From NCBI RefSeq assembly GCF_900182915.1, contig NZ_FXUG01000002.1, forward strand, positions 124,001-188,000: a stretch of DNA of 64,000 nt, in the 5' to 3' direction. The DNA is from Neorhodopirellula lusitana. GTDB lineage: Bacteria > Planctomycetota > Planctomycetia > Pirellulales > Pirellulaceae. Shown one piece after another: positions 17,867 through 26,843 of this stretch. The notes beneath the pieces are model-generated. The model had not been told where the DNA came from, made no database searches, and saw only the letters and a list, made by a program, of their open reading frames with translations. Position 1 is the first letter of the stretch; each line of letters starts with the position of its first letter. The position numbers were made by a program, and so were the translations under genes.

Positions 17867-19270
17867 CTAGGTCCAGTCTCGTTCAATTTCTTCGAGAGAC
17901 TTGTTTTTCGTTTCGGGCACCTTGAAATACAGGACTACGAAACCGATCAAACAAATGAATCCATAGAGCCAGAAGGTGCCCGACGCACCAAGCGCGACGT
18001 TGATGGGTTTGAAGGTCGCGGTCAACGCAAAGCATGCGATCCAGAGAGCCGACACACAGAGACTCATGGCGGCACCGCGGACTCGGTTGGGGAAGATTTC
18101 CGAAAGCAACACCCAGGTGATCGGTGCAAGCGTCATCGCGTAGCAGGCGATCGCCGTTAGCACGACCAATAGCACGACAAACCCTTTCACTTCGTAGTAG
18201 TAACAAGCACCCAAAATCGCATAGGTCACCATCAGCCCGCCCGATCCGAGCAGCATCAGCGGACGTCGCCCCCACCGGTCGACGGTGTTGATGGCGACCA
18301 GCGTGAACAACAGATTCACGATTCCCGTGATGACAATGTTAAACATCATGCCGCTGACATCGTATCCCGCTGCGGAAAAGATCTCTTGTGCGTAGTTGAA
18401 AATGACGTTGATTCCGCACCACTGCTGGAACATGGCGATGAAGATTCCCAAGCCGACGATCTTCAGTAGTTTCGGTTGCAGGAGCTCGCGATAGTTGGAC
18501 GTTTCGTTTCCGGTCTGCAGCATTTGTGTGATACTTGAAACTTCTGTCGCCGCGTACTCGACGCCGCCGATCTTGGTCAGGATGTCTTCCGCCGGACCGG
18601 TTCGATTTTGCTGAAGCAACCACCGAGGTGATTCCGGAATAACTAACGCCAGCAAGAAAAATAGTCCGGCCGGGATGGCCTCGGCGGCGAACATCCAACG
18701 CCATCCGTATTGGCCGCTCCAGGAATTCAGAATGACGTCGGCGGTGGCCTCGCGGTCAATCGGGGAATAGTTGTAGATCAATAGATTCACAACCTGGGCG
18801 GCGAGCACGCCGATCACGATGGTCAGTTGGTTCAGCGAAACGAACTTGCCTCGCATCGATGTCGGAGAGACTTCAGCGATATAGATCGGAGACACATTGG
18901 ATGCCAAGCCGATCCCAATTCCACCGAGAATACGAGCGACGATGAAGGTGCTGAAGCTTTGCGAAAATGCGGTCCAAATCGCTGAGGCGGTGAATAGGAT
19001 CGCTGCGATAATGAGCATCTTCTTCCGTCCCATTGAATCGGTGAAAGCACCCGATAGCAATGCTCCGGCAAGACATCCTGACAACGCGGAACTCATCGCC
19101 CAGCCCGATAGCCAAGCTTTGTCGGGACCGACTAAATCAAAGTACGGTTCGTAAAAAGGCTTTGCACCACCGATGACGACCCAGTCGTATCCAAACAACA
19201 AGCCCCCGAACGCAGCAACCAGAGATATCCGAAAGATGTAACCAATGTGAAAGGAATTGTTGTTTCCCAA
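17867..19270 (-). CDS. Sugar-porter family MFS transporter
   Basis: 467 residues, 12 predicted membrane helices. Sugar-porter signatures are present: GGLLFGYDWVVIGGA in helix 1, DSMGRKKMLI (the GRK motif of loop 2-3), ARILGGIGIGLASNVSPIYIAE in two halves, PESPRWLL after helix 6, and DRWGRRPLML plus the C-terminal VPETKNKSLEEIE. This is the XylE/GalP/GLUT-like group, most often proton-sugar symporters for mono- or disaccharides. The start is TTG 19270, supported by AAGG seven to eight bases upstream; no better ATG exists close by. It lies 90 bp downstream of the DUF5107/TPR gene and upstream of the GH2 and GH5 genes on the same strand, fitting uptake of the sugars they release. Confidence 0.9.
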   Translation of the reverse strand: MGNNNSFHIGYIFRISLVAAFGGLLFGYDWVVIGGAKPFYEPYFDLVGPDKAWLSGWAMSSALSGCLAGALLSGAFTDSMGRKKMLIIAAILFTASAIWTAFSQSFSTFIVARILGGIGIGLASNVSPIYIAEVSPTSMRGKFVSLNQLTIVIGVLAAQVVNLLIYNYSPIDREATADVILNSWSGQYGWRWMFAAEAIPAGLFFLLALVIPESPRWLLQQNRTGPAEDILTKIGGVEYAATEVSSITQMLQTGNETSNYRELLQPKLLKIVGLGIFIAMFQQWCGINVIFNYAQEIFSAAGYDVSGMMFNIVITGIVNLLFTLVAINTVDRWGRRPLMLLGSGGLMVTYAILGACYYYEVKGFVVLLVVLTAIACYAMTLAPITWVLLSEIFPNRVRGAAMSLCVSALWIACFALTATFKPINVALGASGTFWLYGFICLIGFVVLYFKVPETKNKSLEEIERDWT

Positions 19271-19360
19271 TGAATCGCCTTAGATGGAATCGATTTGTGT
19301 CAAATCATGTTGTATGCATCGGTGGGTCGCGGTGCCATTCGCTCGAGCAACTTGTTCGAA

Positions 19361-22300
19361 TCAGGTGTGTGTTGCCATCGGTGCCTGACCTCTGCTCGAG
19401 CGACTGTTTGTTCGAATTTGATGCAAAGCGACGCCAGTGTGCGCAGGGTCCATCGCAAGTATTGAAGAGAACTGGTCCTTGGCTTCTTGCACATTTCCCA
19501 AGCCAAGAGAGCCCAGTGCCATCATGTATCGACAGTGAATTTGGTTGTTTTGTTTGAGGTCCGCTTCAAACACCAAAAACAGTGGCAAGGAGACCGCAAA
19601 ATAGTCAATCGTGACCTCATCATCGATATGCTGCTTCCCGTAATCAATGAGTCGCTCAAATCGTTCGACCGCCTTTTGATGGTGGTTCAACTTCTCTTGT
19701 GCCAATCCTTGGTAGTAGATTGTTTCGGGAGGCTGGTCGTTGTAATACATCGCCGATGTGGGCTCACCAAGTCCCTCGCTAGCCGCCTGGAAATGCCGCG
19801 TGGCGTTGTCCGTATCTGCGAGCGACTCGTAGACGCATCCAAGGTAATAGTGAATCTCGTTGTCCTGAACGCCAAGCAACTTGCCTTCACCCAAATTGTG
19901 AGGCCACTTGAGAGCTTGTTCAAGGTGTTCGATTGCTTCGGCGGAATCACCTTTTTCGAACGACCGCTGCGCGAGTTGAACCCGGGCGATAATGTACTGA
20001 GCAGGGACCTTCCCTTCGCCACCTTCCCATGGCCGGAAATTTCTTGCCAGTAGCAGGTCGAGAGCAAGCGAATGCTCACCCGCTAGGTTGTGAAGGGTGC
20101 ACAATTGCAAATAGAGATCATCGCGAGCATCAACCAGATTGCGATTCTGTTGCAGTCGTTGCAGTCGCCGTTTGGGTTGCTGGCCCAAACGCAACGCAAG
20201 CTGATCGAGTTCGAAGAGCACCCGAGGATCGTTTTGATCCAGGTCAAAAGCCTTCTCCATCGCCGACCATGCCCGATCACCATCGTCTTGTTGGTTGAAA
20301 TATGCCAAAGATAAGTTCCGCCACACGGTAGCGAAGTTCGGATTCAATTTGCTGGATTCTTCCCAGCATGCGATTGCCTCATCGTATTGCCGGCGGTCGT
20401 ACCAAAGATTACCCAGCTGATAAGCCGCAACGAAATCGCCCTCGGGGCACTTCATTGCGGATCTCAAAACAGCGATGTCTTCAAGCTTGTTCGCAAAATA
20501 GAGATCCTCCTGGCCAGTGGCTCTGGCCAGTTTGCGCTGCGTTGCCGATTCGGAATCTTTCGAGAGCTTGTCCAAGTAGTACGCAAGATAGTAACGCAAC
20601 ATTGCGGGAACTTGATCGACTCTGGAAATCAGGTGTGACAACACCGCGGACGCCGATTCAAAATCGCCAAACGCTGCGTAGTCGATCGCGATTTCGATGA
20701 TCGTATTGGGCTCATTTCGAGTGGCCGTTTCGAACGAGTCGTAATCGTCGCGAACGATTGCTTGTTCAAAGAGCACGCCGAAGTTAAATGGGTTTCTCGA
20801 CAGTTCTCGAGCAACCAATTCGGACTGTCGTTCCGTGCCTCGATGCAAGCAAACGAGCAGATGGGACGCTTGGCTATGGTTGAGGTTGTTTTCGAGACAT
20901 CGTTCGCAAAACTGGATCGCCTCGTCTCGTTTTCCACGGCCTGCCGCCAAACGTGCGAGTTCGAAGAATGAAGGTGACGCCCATCCGGCGTTCCAAGTTG
21001 CTTTGTAGAAAGCGTCGTACGCCGCGTCGTGCTCGGACAGCATCGTCTTTGCCAAACCGAGATTGTAGAGCGGTTCGCCATCATAAGGGTTGGGGTTGTG
21101 CCGAGTCATGCGATCGATGGCTCGCTCGAAATGGCTGACCGATTTCGCGAATTGGCCCTGGCGATAAAGGAGTTTTCCTTTGGCATTGTTGACTCGAATA
21201 TCACCACTGTCCCGCCGCAGACCTTCGTCGTAATACTCCATTGCTCGTCGGGTGGCGTGGCGATACTGTTCAATGTGTTGTCCCGCTAGGAACAGCGATT
21301 CGAGTGAGTCGATTTCTTCCGGCGAATCGATCGCAGTTGCAGCGTCGGGCACTTCGTGAACGGTGCCGCTTGGCGGATTCCATGACACCAAGGTTCGGCC
21401 ATCGTGGTCGTGTACCGAAACAGTCAATTGACTCGCTTCGAAGGCACGGGGTAAATCAACAATGGTCTCGAAATGTTGGTGCGGATCCGCATCAAAGCTT
21501 GTTTCGTTGAGGACCGTCCCTTCGGCAGTCAAAGTGACTTTTGCGTTTTCATGACGGCCGGTCGTGTAGACTCGAATTTCGGCCTTCGCGTTGGTGACGT
21601 CCATGCCGACCGCCGCATCAGTGGTTGCGTTGCCGATCAAGCCGACACCCTTGTACGGCATGAAGTACTGTGTGAACGACTTCTGCTCGCCCGGCATCAG
21701 CCACGTGAAGTCGGGTTGGTTGTCGGTGTAGACTCCACACATCAGTTCGATATAGGGACCGTCTTCGTCTGTTAAATGTCGGTCCCAAGCTTGGCCGAAC
21801 TCTCCGTTTCCCCACGTCCATTGTTTCTTGCCGGGGCTAACATGATGGTCGCAAACGTGCAGCAGACCAGCTTGTCGCCCATGGTCGTAAGTGCCAACAA
21901 AGTCATAGTCGCTTTTGTAAGCCATGTAGGACGTTGGGACGGGAATATTGCGGTACCGTGAAATGTCGGTTCCACGTTGATCCCCGATCTGATCATTGCC
22001 GGTTGAGTAGTCGACTTTGTAATAGGTGCCGGTGGCGATCGGGAATGTCGATACATCTCGTTTTCCGTGATCTAAGACGGCGCTGACATCCGGCGGGAAA
22101 ATCGATTGATGGTTGTCGTCGACCGCAACCGCGGGGTTGGCCCACCACAAAAATGTCTGCGGAAGTGAGGTTCGGTTGGCTACGTGCGCATCAATCTCGA
22201 CGATCGCACGGTCGGCGTACAACCTGATCCCGTACCGGCATTCGGTCCGGTGCATCCGATCAATTTCGTGGCACCATACGGTCGCGGATCCGTCGTCGCC

Positions 22301-22720
22301 GGTTTCCAATTGAAAGTCAACGGGACCATACGTGTTGGGCCGGTGGTGTTGCGGCCAGTTGAACTCGATTCCGCCACTGATCCATGGCCCCGCCAATCCC
22401 ACCAATGCGGGTTTGATAACGCGGTTGTAGTAAACGAAGTGGTAGTCGTTGGTTTTGTCCAACGCCATTTGGATTCGGCCGCCCAGTTCCGGCAACACCA
22501 TCACTTTCAGGTATTCGTTTTCCAGGAAAACGGCCTGCCATTCCTTGTCGTGTTTCTCATCGTCGATTCGATCAATCACTGGGAACGGATAAACCGAACC
22601 GCTACTGCCTTGATAGACGCGTTTGTCAAGAAACATTGGGTTGGGATCGGGCGAACCGACCCCATACGTAGGAATCGTAATGGGTTCTTGCCATACCCGG
22701 GCAGTCTTATTCGTATTCAT
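19361..22720 (-). CDS. DUF5107 domain protein with C-terminal TPR array
   Basis: 1119 residues without a signal peptide. The first 450 residues have the DUF5107 look, a galactose-mutarotase-like beta-sandwich (NEYLKVMVLPELGGRIQMAL, GIEFNWPQHHRP, FLWWANPAVAV). The rest is a long helical tetratricopeptide array (for example YNLGLAKTMLSEHDAAYDAF and YQLGNLWYDRRQYDEAIACW). Such proteins commonly sit beside glycoside hydrolases, and a role in handling or sensing oligosaccharides is likely but unproven. As the first gene of the run that continues with the MFS transporter, GH2 and GH5, it may head an operon. An inverted repeat (CGAAA-N4-TTTCG) lies about 100 bp upstream. Confidence 0.85.
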   Translation of the reverse strand: MNTNKTARVWQEPITIPTYGVGSPDPNPMFLDKRVYQGSSGSVYPFPVIDRIDDEKHDKEWQAVFLENEYLKVMVLPELGGRIQMALDKTNDYHFVYYNRVIKPALVGLAGPWISGGIEFNWPQHHRPNTYGPVDFQLETGDDGSATVWCHEIDRMHRTECRYGIRLYADRAIVEIDAHVANRTSLPQTFLWWANPAVAVDDNHQSIFPPDVSAVLDHGKRDVSTFPIATGTYYKVDYSTGNDQIGDQRGTDISRYRNIPVPTSYMAYKSDYDFVGTYDHGRQAGLLHVCDHHVSPGKKQWTWGNGEFGQAWDRHLTDEDGPYIELMCGVYTDNQPDFTWLMPGEQKSFTQYFMPYKGVGLIGNATTDAAVGMDVTNAKAEIRVYTTGRHENAKVTLTAEGTVLNETSFDADPHQHFETIVDLPRAFEASQLTVSVHDHDGRTLVSWNPPSGTVHEVPDAATAIDSPEEIDSLESLFLAGQHIEQYRHATRRAMEYYDEGLRRDSGDIRVNNAKGKLLYRQGQFAKSVSHFERAIDRMTRHNPNPYDGEPLYNLGLAKTMLSEHDAAYDAFYKATWNAGWASPSFFELARLAAGRGKRDEAIQFCERCLENNLNHSQASHLLVCLHRGTERQSELVARELSRNPFNFGVLFEQAIVRDDYDSFETATRNEPNTIIEIAIDYAAFGDFESASAVLSHLISRVDQVPAMLRYYLAYYLDKLSKDSESATQRKLARATGQEDLYFANKLEDIAVLRSAMKCPEGDFVAAYQLGNLWYDRRQYDEAIACWEESSKLNPNFATVWRNLSLAYFNQQDDGDRAWSAMEKAFDLDQNDPRVLFELDQLALRLGQQPKRRLQRLQQNRNLVDARDDLYLQLCTLHNLAGEHSLALDLLLARNFRPWEGGEGKVPAQYIIARVQLAQRSFEKGDSAEAIEHLEQALKWPHNLGEGKLLGVQDNEIHYYLGCVYESLADTDNATRHFQAASEGLGEPTSAMYYNDQPPETIYYQGLAQEKLNHHQKAVERFERLIDYGKQHIDDEVTIDYFAVSLPLFLVFEADLKQNNQIHCRYMMALGSLGLGNVQEAKDQFSSILAMDPAHTGVALHQIRTNSRSSRGQAPMATHT

Positions 22721-23058
22721 GACTTTCTACTTTCAAAGAAGCTAACGGTCGCTGGTCTTGCACAACTGACCTTGGGACTTCTACGCCTCGATTAGATTCA
22801 ACTGTGTACGCAGCAGAATGGCGAAACCCATTTCGTTGCGTAAGTAATGTGCTATTTCAATCCATCACGATTCCGTGTCGCACTGACCTCGGTCGGACAT
22901 TTGGCAGGATGCGACGACTTAAGTTTGCCAGTTCACTTAGGAACGATTCTGCATTGAGATCCTGGTTGGTCGTTTACCGGCATTTTCCCGAAACGCCACC
23001 GGAACACTTCTGTGCTTGCACTCTCGTCGGAAACACAAAAGTGGACGCCGATGGACTC
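22721..23058. promoter_or_regulatory. Intergenic region upstream of the DUF5107 gene
   Basis: 338 bp without a convincing gene. It should hold the promoter of the DUF5107 operon and the end of the sulfatase transcript. The only structure seen is the inverted repeat CGAAACCCATTTCG at 22822-22835, a candidate operator for the nearby XylR-type regulator. Confidence 0.3.
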
Positions 23059-24648
23059 TCAATCCTCTGCATGCATGCTGCCCCACCAGTTGGCATTCGG
23101 TTTCCAATCCGGTTTCAACATCGCTGCATGATTCTTTTCCAGGGCATTTCTAAATGTCGTCTGGTACCTCACCGCTCTTGCTTCAGCGGCAACGGGATCA
23201 AAATTTGGATCATGTGTTGGAAAGCCAGCGTTCACGTTTTCCAGCCATGCTCGCAGTTCACTTGCCATGCGGTTGGTCATGATGGGCATCTGCAGTGCAA
23301 GATCGCTCGTTTCGCCAGGGTCGTTGGTAAGGTTGTAGAGTTCGTCGTGATCATCTTCGTAGTAATGGATGAGTTTCCATTGGCCTTGGCGGATGATCGA
23401 ACTGGGTTCACCACCCTGATTACCATAGTGCGGGTAGTGCCAAACCAATGAACGATCCTTCATGGGCTTACCGTCCATGGCGGGAACCAAGCTGATTCCG
23501 TCAACGTGTTGTTCGGGTCGCATCTCCAATCCACACAGGTCAAGCAGCGTCGGGTAAAGATCCGCACCGGTTGCAGGTACATCACTGACGACTCCCGCTT
23601 TCACTTGCTCGGGACAACGAATGTAGAAGGGTTCTCGTATGCCACCTTCCCACTGACGACCCTTCCCACCACGAAGTGGCAAGTTGCTGGTTGAAAAACC
23701 GTCGCCTGAGGAAACGCCGCCGTTATCGCCAGTGAAAACGACGATGGTTGAGCGGCTTAATCCGCACTCTTCCAGTGTGTTGAGAACATTTCCAACGGCG
23801 GTGTCCAACGTTTCCATCATTCCCGCATAGACCGGGTGATCTTGGACTTGTCGTACCGGCATTGTTCGGTCCACCTTGAACCTTGATTCCACCGCGGGCT
23901 GGGACGCAGCGACGTCGCAATATTTCTCCCAGAGGGTTTTCGAAGACTGAATCGGTCCATGAACAGAATAGAACGAAAGCATTGCGAAAAACGGTTGGTT
24001 CCGATGACTTCGGATGAATGCGGAGGTTTCGTTTGCCAAACGCAATGGCAGTGATTCACCAGCGGGGCCATCATCTAACAGCGGGTTGTGGTACGGCGAA
24101 AAGTAGCCGCCCGGCGGGGATCCACGATCCGTTCCACCAACATTGATTTCATACCCGTGGTCGGTCGGCAATGAGCCTTCACCACCTAAATGCCATTTGC
24201 CAGCGAAGAATGTGCGATAACCGGACGCCTTCATTGCCTCAGCAATTGTGGTGTCTTCCCTCGGAAGAGCTCGTGCGTATTGCGGAGCGAATAACCGCTC
24301 GCCCAACGACTTGCCGTGACCCGCAGCGGCACCGATCCAATCCGTCACGCCGTGACGGGCAGTGAACTTGCCTGTCTGAATACTGGCCCGTGACGGACTG
24401 CAAACTTGGCAGTTCGCATAGCCGTTTGTAAACCGTACCCCGCCCTCCGCCAACGCATCAATATTCGGCGTTTGGTAGAACCTGCTTCCTTCAATGGAAA
24501 TGTCATGCTTCCCAAGGTCATCGACCAAGATGAACAGGACATTCGGCTGTTGTTCTTGAGTCTTTGCAGGCAGGTCAGCCGCGGATTGGAGCGTGGTGGT
24601 AAATACGACGAAGCAGAATAATAGCCGGTTGCTCATGGAGAACATCAT
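23059..24648 (-). CDS. Secreted type I sulfatase (arylsulfatase A-like)
   Basis: 529 residues with an N-terminal signal (LLFCFVVFTTTLQSAA). The sulfatase signature is CSPSR at residues 83-87, whose Cys83 is converted to formylglycine by a sulfatase-modifying enzyme. The metal-binding acidic pair is in LFILVDDLG. FAGKWHLGGEGS supplies the Lys/His of the second signature, and VVFTGDNGGVSSG provides the C-side metal ligands. Substrate (which sulfated sugar) is unknown. Cleavage of sulfate from marine polysaccharides is the usual role in planctomycetes. It lies on the same strand as and upstream of the DUF5107 gene. Confidence 0.92.
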   Translation of the reverse strand: MMFSMSNRLLFCFVVFTTTLQSAADLPAKTQEQQPNVLFILVDDLGKHDISIEGSRFYQTPNIDALAEGGVRFTNGYANCQVCSPSRASIQTGKFTARHGVTDWIGAAAGHGKSLGERLFAPQYARALPREDTTIAEAMKASGYRTFFAGKWHLGGEGSLPTDHGYEINVGGTDRGSPPGGYFSPYHNPLLDDGPAGESLPLRLANETSAFIRSHRNQPFFAMLSFYSVHGPIQSSKTLWEKYCDVAASQPAVESRFKVDRTMPVRQVQDHPVYAGMMETLDTAVGNVLNTLEECGLSRSTIVVFTGDNGGVSSGDGFSTSNLPLRGGKGRQWEGGIREPFYIRCPEQVKAGVVSDVPATGADLYPTLLDLCGLEMRPEQHVDGISLVPAMDGKPMKDRSLVWHYPHYGNQGGEPSSIIRQGQWKLIHYYEDDHDELYNLTNDPGETSDLALQMPIMTNRMASELRAWLENVNAGFPTHDPNFDPVAAEARAVRYQTTFRNALEKNHAAMLKPDWKPNANWWGSMHAED

Positions 24649-25009
24649 TGTTAAGGCATGTCAGGGATGACACTGGATTTCGTGTGCCGTGTGCGTAGCA
24701 CAAGCGGCGACGGTCACCGTGTCGAAGGGAAGCGAAGACGGTTATAGAAAGCCGACCTCAGTTGAAAGTTGTCTAAAAACGGCGTTTGCGAGAAGACGCT
24801 TGATGCGGCTTACTAGATCTACCTAAGCAAAGCTGAGTTCGATCGGTGACGGAATTGAAGTCGGCGTTTCGCCAGGTGGCACGATGTGCAGTCGCCAGGC
24901 CTGGCGTGATCGCGCACCTGTGGATTCGAAGACAGATCAATGAATATCACTCGCACTGCGAGTGATTTGTAATGTTGACGCTTATGGCTCGGTAAACGCA
25001 CCTGCGACA
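24649..25009. other. Intergenic region, no gene seen
   Basis: 361 bp between the sulfatase start and the small lipoprotein stop. I found no convincing reading frame. A strong hairpin at 24946-24966 is listed separately; the rest probably holds the sulfatase promoter. Confidence 0.5.
24946..24966 (-). terminator. Strong hairpin 45 bp after the small lipoprotein gene
   Basis: ATCACTCGC-ACT-GCGAGTGAT forms a perfect 9-bp stem with a 3-base loop. On the minus strand it follows the small lipoprotein stop, as expected for a terminator of the DUF1559-lipoprotein pair, although the following bases (ATATTCATTG) are not a U-run. Confidence 0.45.
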
Positions 25010-25195
25010 TCAGTTTTTCGGAATCATCATTTCAGTTTGTTTGTCGTTGTAGTCGGCTCGCTCTTCGACGGTCATTGTCTTTGCGTCTGGGTTCGGCGCA
25101 ATCTGAGTGTTCCCGCTGTCTGAGCATCCTGAAAACCCAGTGCAAACAACAGAGAATAAAGACGCGAAAAATAGAGATTGGAGGCTTAATCGCAT
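25010..25195 (-). CDS. Small lipoprotein paired with a DUF1559 protein
   Basis: 61 residues from the ATG at 25195, which has AAGGAATT upstream. The N-terminal region MRLSLQSLFFASLFSVVCTG is followed by the lipobox FSGC, so Cys is acylated after cleavage and the mature peptide is about 40 residues. The mature part is short and polar (DAKTMTVEERADYNDKQTE). Small lipoproteins of this kind follow DUF1559 genes in many planctomycetes; their role is not known. It lies 127 bp after the DUF1559 stop on the same strand. The longer frame reading upstream through 25492 is not needed and overlaps the DUF1559 gene. Confidence 0.78.
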   Translation of the reverse strand: MRLSLQSLFFASLFSVVCTGFSGCSDSGNTQIAPNPDAKTMTVEERADYNDKQTEMMIPKN

Positions 25196-25322
25196 GGTGG
25201 AATTCCTTGGTTGAAAGAAGGGCCTCGACCCAGGCAGTAAGCCGAGACCCATGAATGAAATGTCAAGTTGTTCGGCGGGAAAGAGCGAACCACACCGACA
25301 GAACATGCGGACCAACCGCTGA

Positions 25323-26570
25323 CTACAGTTCTTCTTGGATAACTTCGCGGGAAGCACGAGTGCCCAGTGCGCCCCATAGTCCGTAAAGACTCGGGCCGCC
25401 AATGTTGTTGTCTGGTCCAGCACGCGTTGGCGTGGGCGAAGTTTGATTCCCAGCCTCAATCGAATCCGTAATGAACTTGACCGCTCCGTCACTCATTAAC
25501 ACGTGAGCACCACCCTGGTGATTGCTACTCATGCCGAAGACGCCTGCGTCATCCGAGTTATTGGCGCAAATCAAGCTATTGGGCGGCTTGATCGTGAAGC
25601 AACTGGTCTGGCATGGGATATGAGATGCCCATCGGTACCCGCGTGCTTTGCCCGCGAAGGCAGAGTTGTCAGCGACATCGACCGAAGCAGATGCGAGCCA
25701 GAATCTTGGCCGCTCGGGGTCAGTATATGAATCACATCGTGTGATGTATCCCTCGGCACCCTGACCCGTTCGGGCACTAGTGCGAACATCGCGGTCACCC
25801 AAATAGGTCGCAATCTCTCCCATCGCGATCGTGTTGGATAAGCCATCTAGAATATCGCGAAATCCGGTGAACTCGTGAGTCTTGAAGACGCCCCGCTGAC
25901 CTGCTTGGGAGGCTCGTGCTCCACCCCACGTGAACCAACCCGCACCGGCAACGTCTACCGCAAGCGTTACCCCGCGATTGCCGTAAAGGCTCAACAACGG
26001 TGAATCGCCTTGGCACAAGGCATAGTTAGTACGGCCCTGCGCTGGTAAGCCCGTGCCCGGATCACTCGGACAACGCAGTGTCTGCATTTCAGTGAGATAG
26101 GGCGTGTATAACTCGCCGTCCACTTCTTGGGGCGTTGGGCCCATTGCTGGATATCGTTCACCAGAGTCGACGGTACCGTTTCCATTGTGATCCACAAACA
26201 GCGGGTTCGAGATCTGTTCCCAAAGAGCTTGCTGTTCCATGAACGGTGTGATTCCAACAAGAGCACTAAGCTGCATCACATTGTGATCAAAGAACGTACC
26301 AAAAACGTTGGCACTTACGAGCGGCCCGTCCACGGTTCCTGATTTTGTTCCGACGCCCTGCATCGGCAAGCGATTGTAGGCCGAGTGATAGTTGTGAAGA
26401 GCCAAGCCAAGCTGCTTGAAGTTGTTGCTGCAACTCATCCGGCGGGCTGCCTCACGTGCGGCTTGGACCGCAGGAAGCAAGAGCCCAACCAAAACTCCAA
26501 TAATTGCAATCACCACAAGCAGCTCAACAAGAGTAAATCCGCTGCGGCACTGTTTAGTACCCGATTTCAT
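25323..26570 (-). CDS. DUF1559 pilin-like secreted protein
   Basis: 415 residues from ATG 26570. The N-terminal type IV pilin-like (prepilin) signal is [20 protein letters not shown] with the typical Glu+5, followed by [20 protein letters not shown], the standard DUF1559 start. The family (also called SBP_bac_10) contains tens of paralogues per planctomycete genome, thought to be surface or pseudopilin-like. [21 protein letters not shown] motif near the C-terminus is the usual family ending (H-x-G-G-x-(N/H)-V-(L/A)-x-x-D-G-S). The gene reads in frame from 26657, but the extra 29 residues lack any signal and the ATG at 26570 directly precedes the pilin leader. It is followed by the small lipoprotein gene. 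Confidence 0.92.
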   Translation of the reverse strand: MKSGTKQCRSGFTLVELLVVIAIIGVLVGLLLPAVQAAREAARRMSCSNNFKQLGLALHNYHSAYNRLPMQGVGTKSGTVDGPLVSANVFGTFFDHNVMQLSALVGITPFMEQQALWEQISNPLFVDHNGNGTVDSGERYPAMGPTPQEVDGELYTPYLTEMQTLRCPSDPGTGLPAQGRTNYALCQGDSPLLSLYGNRGVTLAVDVAGAGWFTWGGARASQAGQRGVFKTHEFTGFRDILDGLSNTIAMGEIATYLGDRDVRTSARTGQGAEGYITRCDSYTDPERPRFWLASASVDVADNSAFAGKARGYRWASHIPCQTSCFTIKPPNSLICANNSDDAGVFGMSSNHQGGAHVLMSDGAVKFITDSIEAGNQTSPTPTRAGPDNNIGGPSLYGLWGALGTRASREVIQEEL

Positions 26571-26843
26571 AGTAAGTTCACCTTCGTAATAGAATAAACG
26601 GTGTACTGTGGAGAATGCTCGTATTGAGCAATTTCGCCGTACCATACGACGTTCCACATGTAAGCTTCATTATACAAACGAGATTCTTTTTCTAGCTTCA
26701 CAATTGCGGCAATCAGTTTCGATGTTTTGTCCCATCTCTAGGCATGTTTGAGGTTGATCTGGTATGCGGTTGCCGGCACTGATTGCGAAGGTCGACAAAG
26801 GCATGCTCAGGCTTGTTGCTGCTGAATAAATGATGGCAGCGAT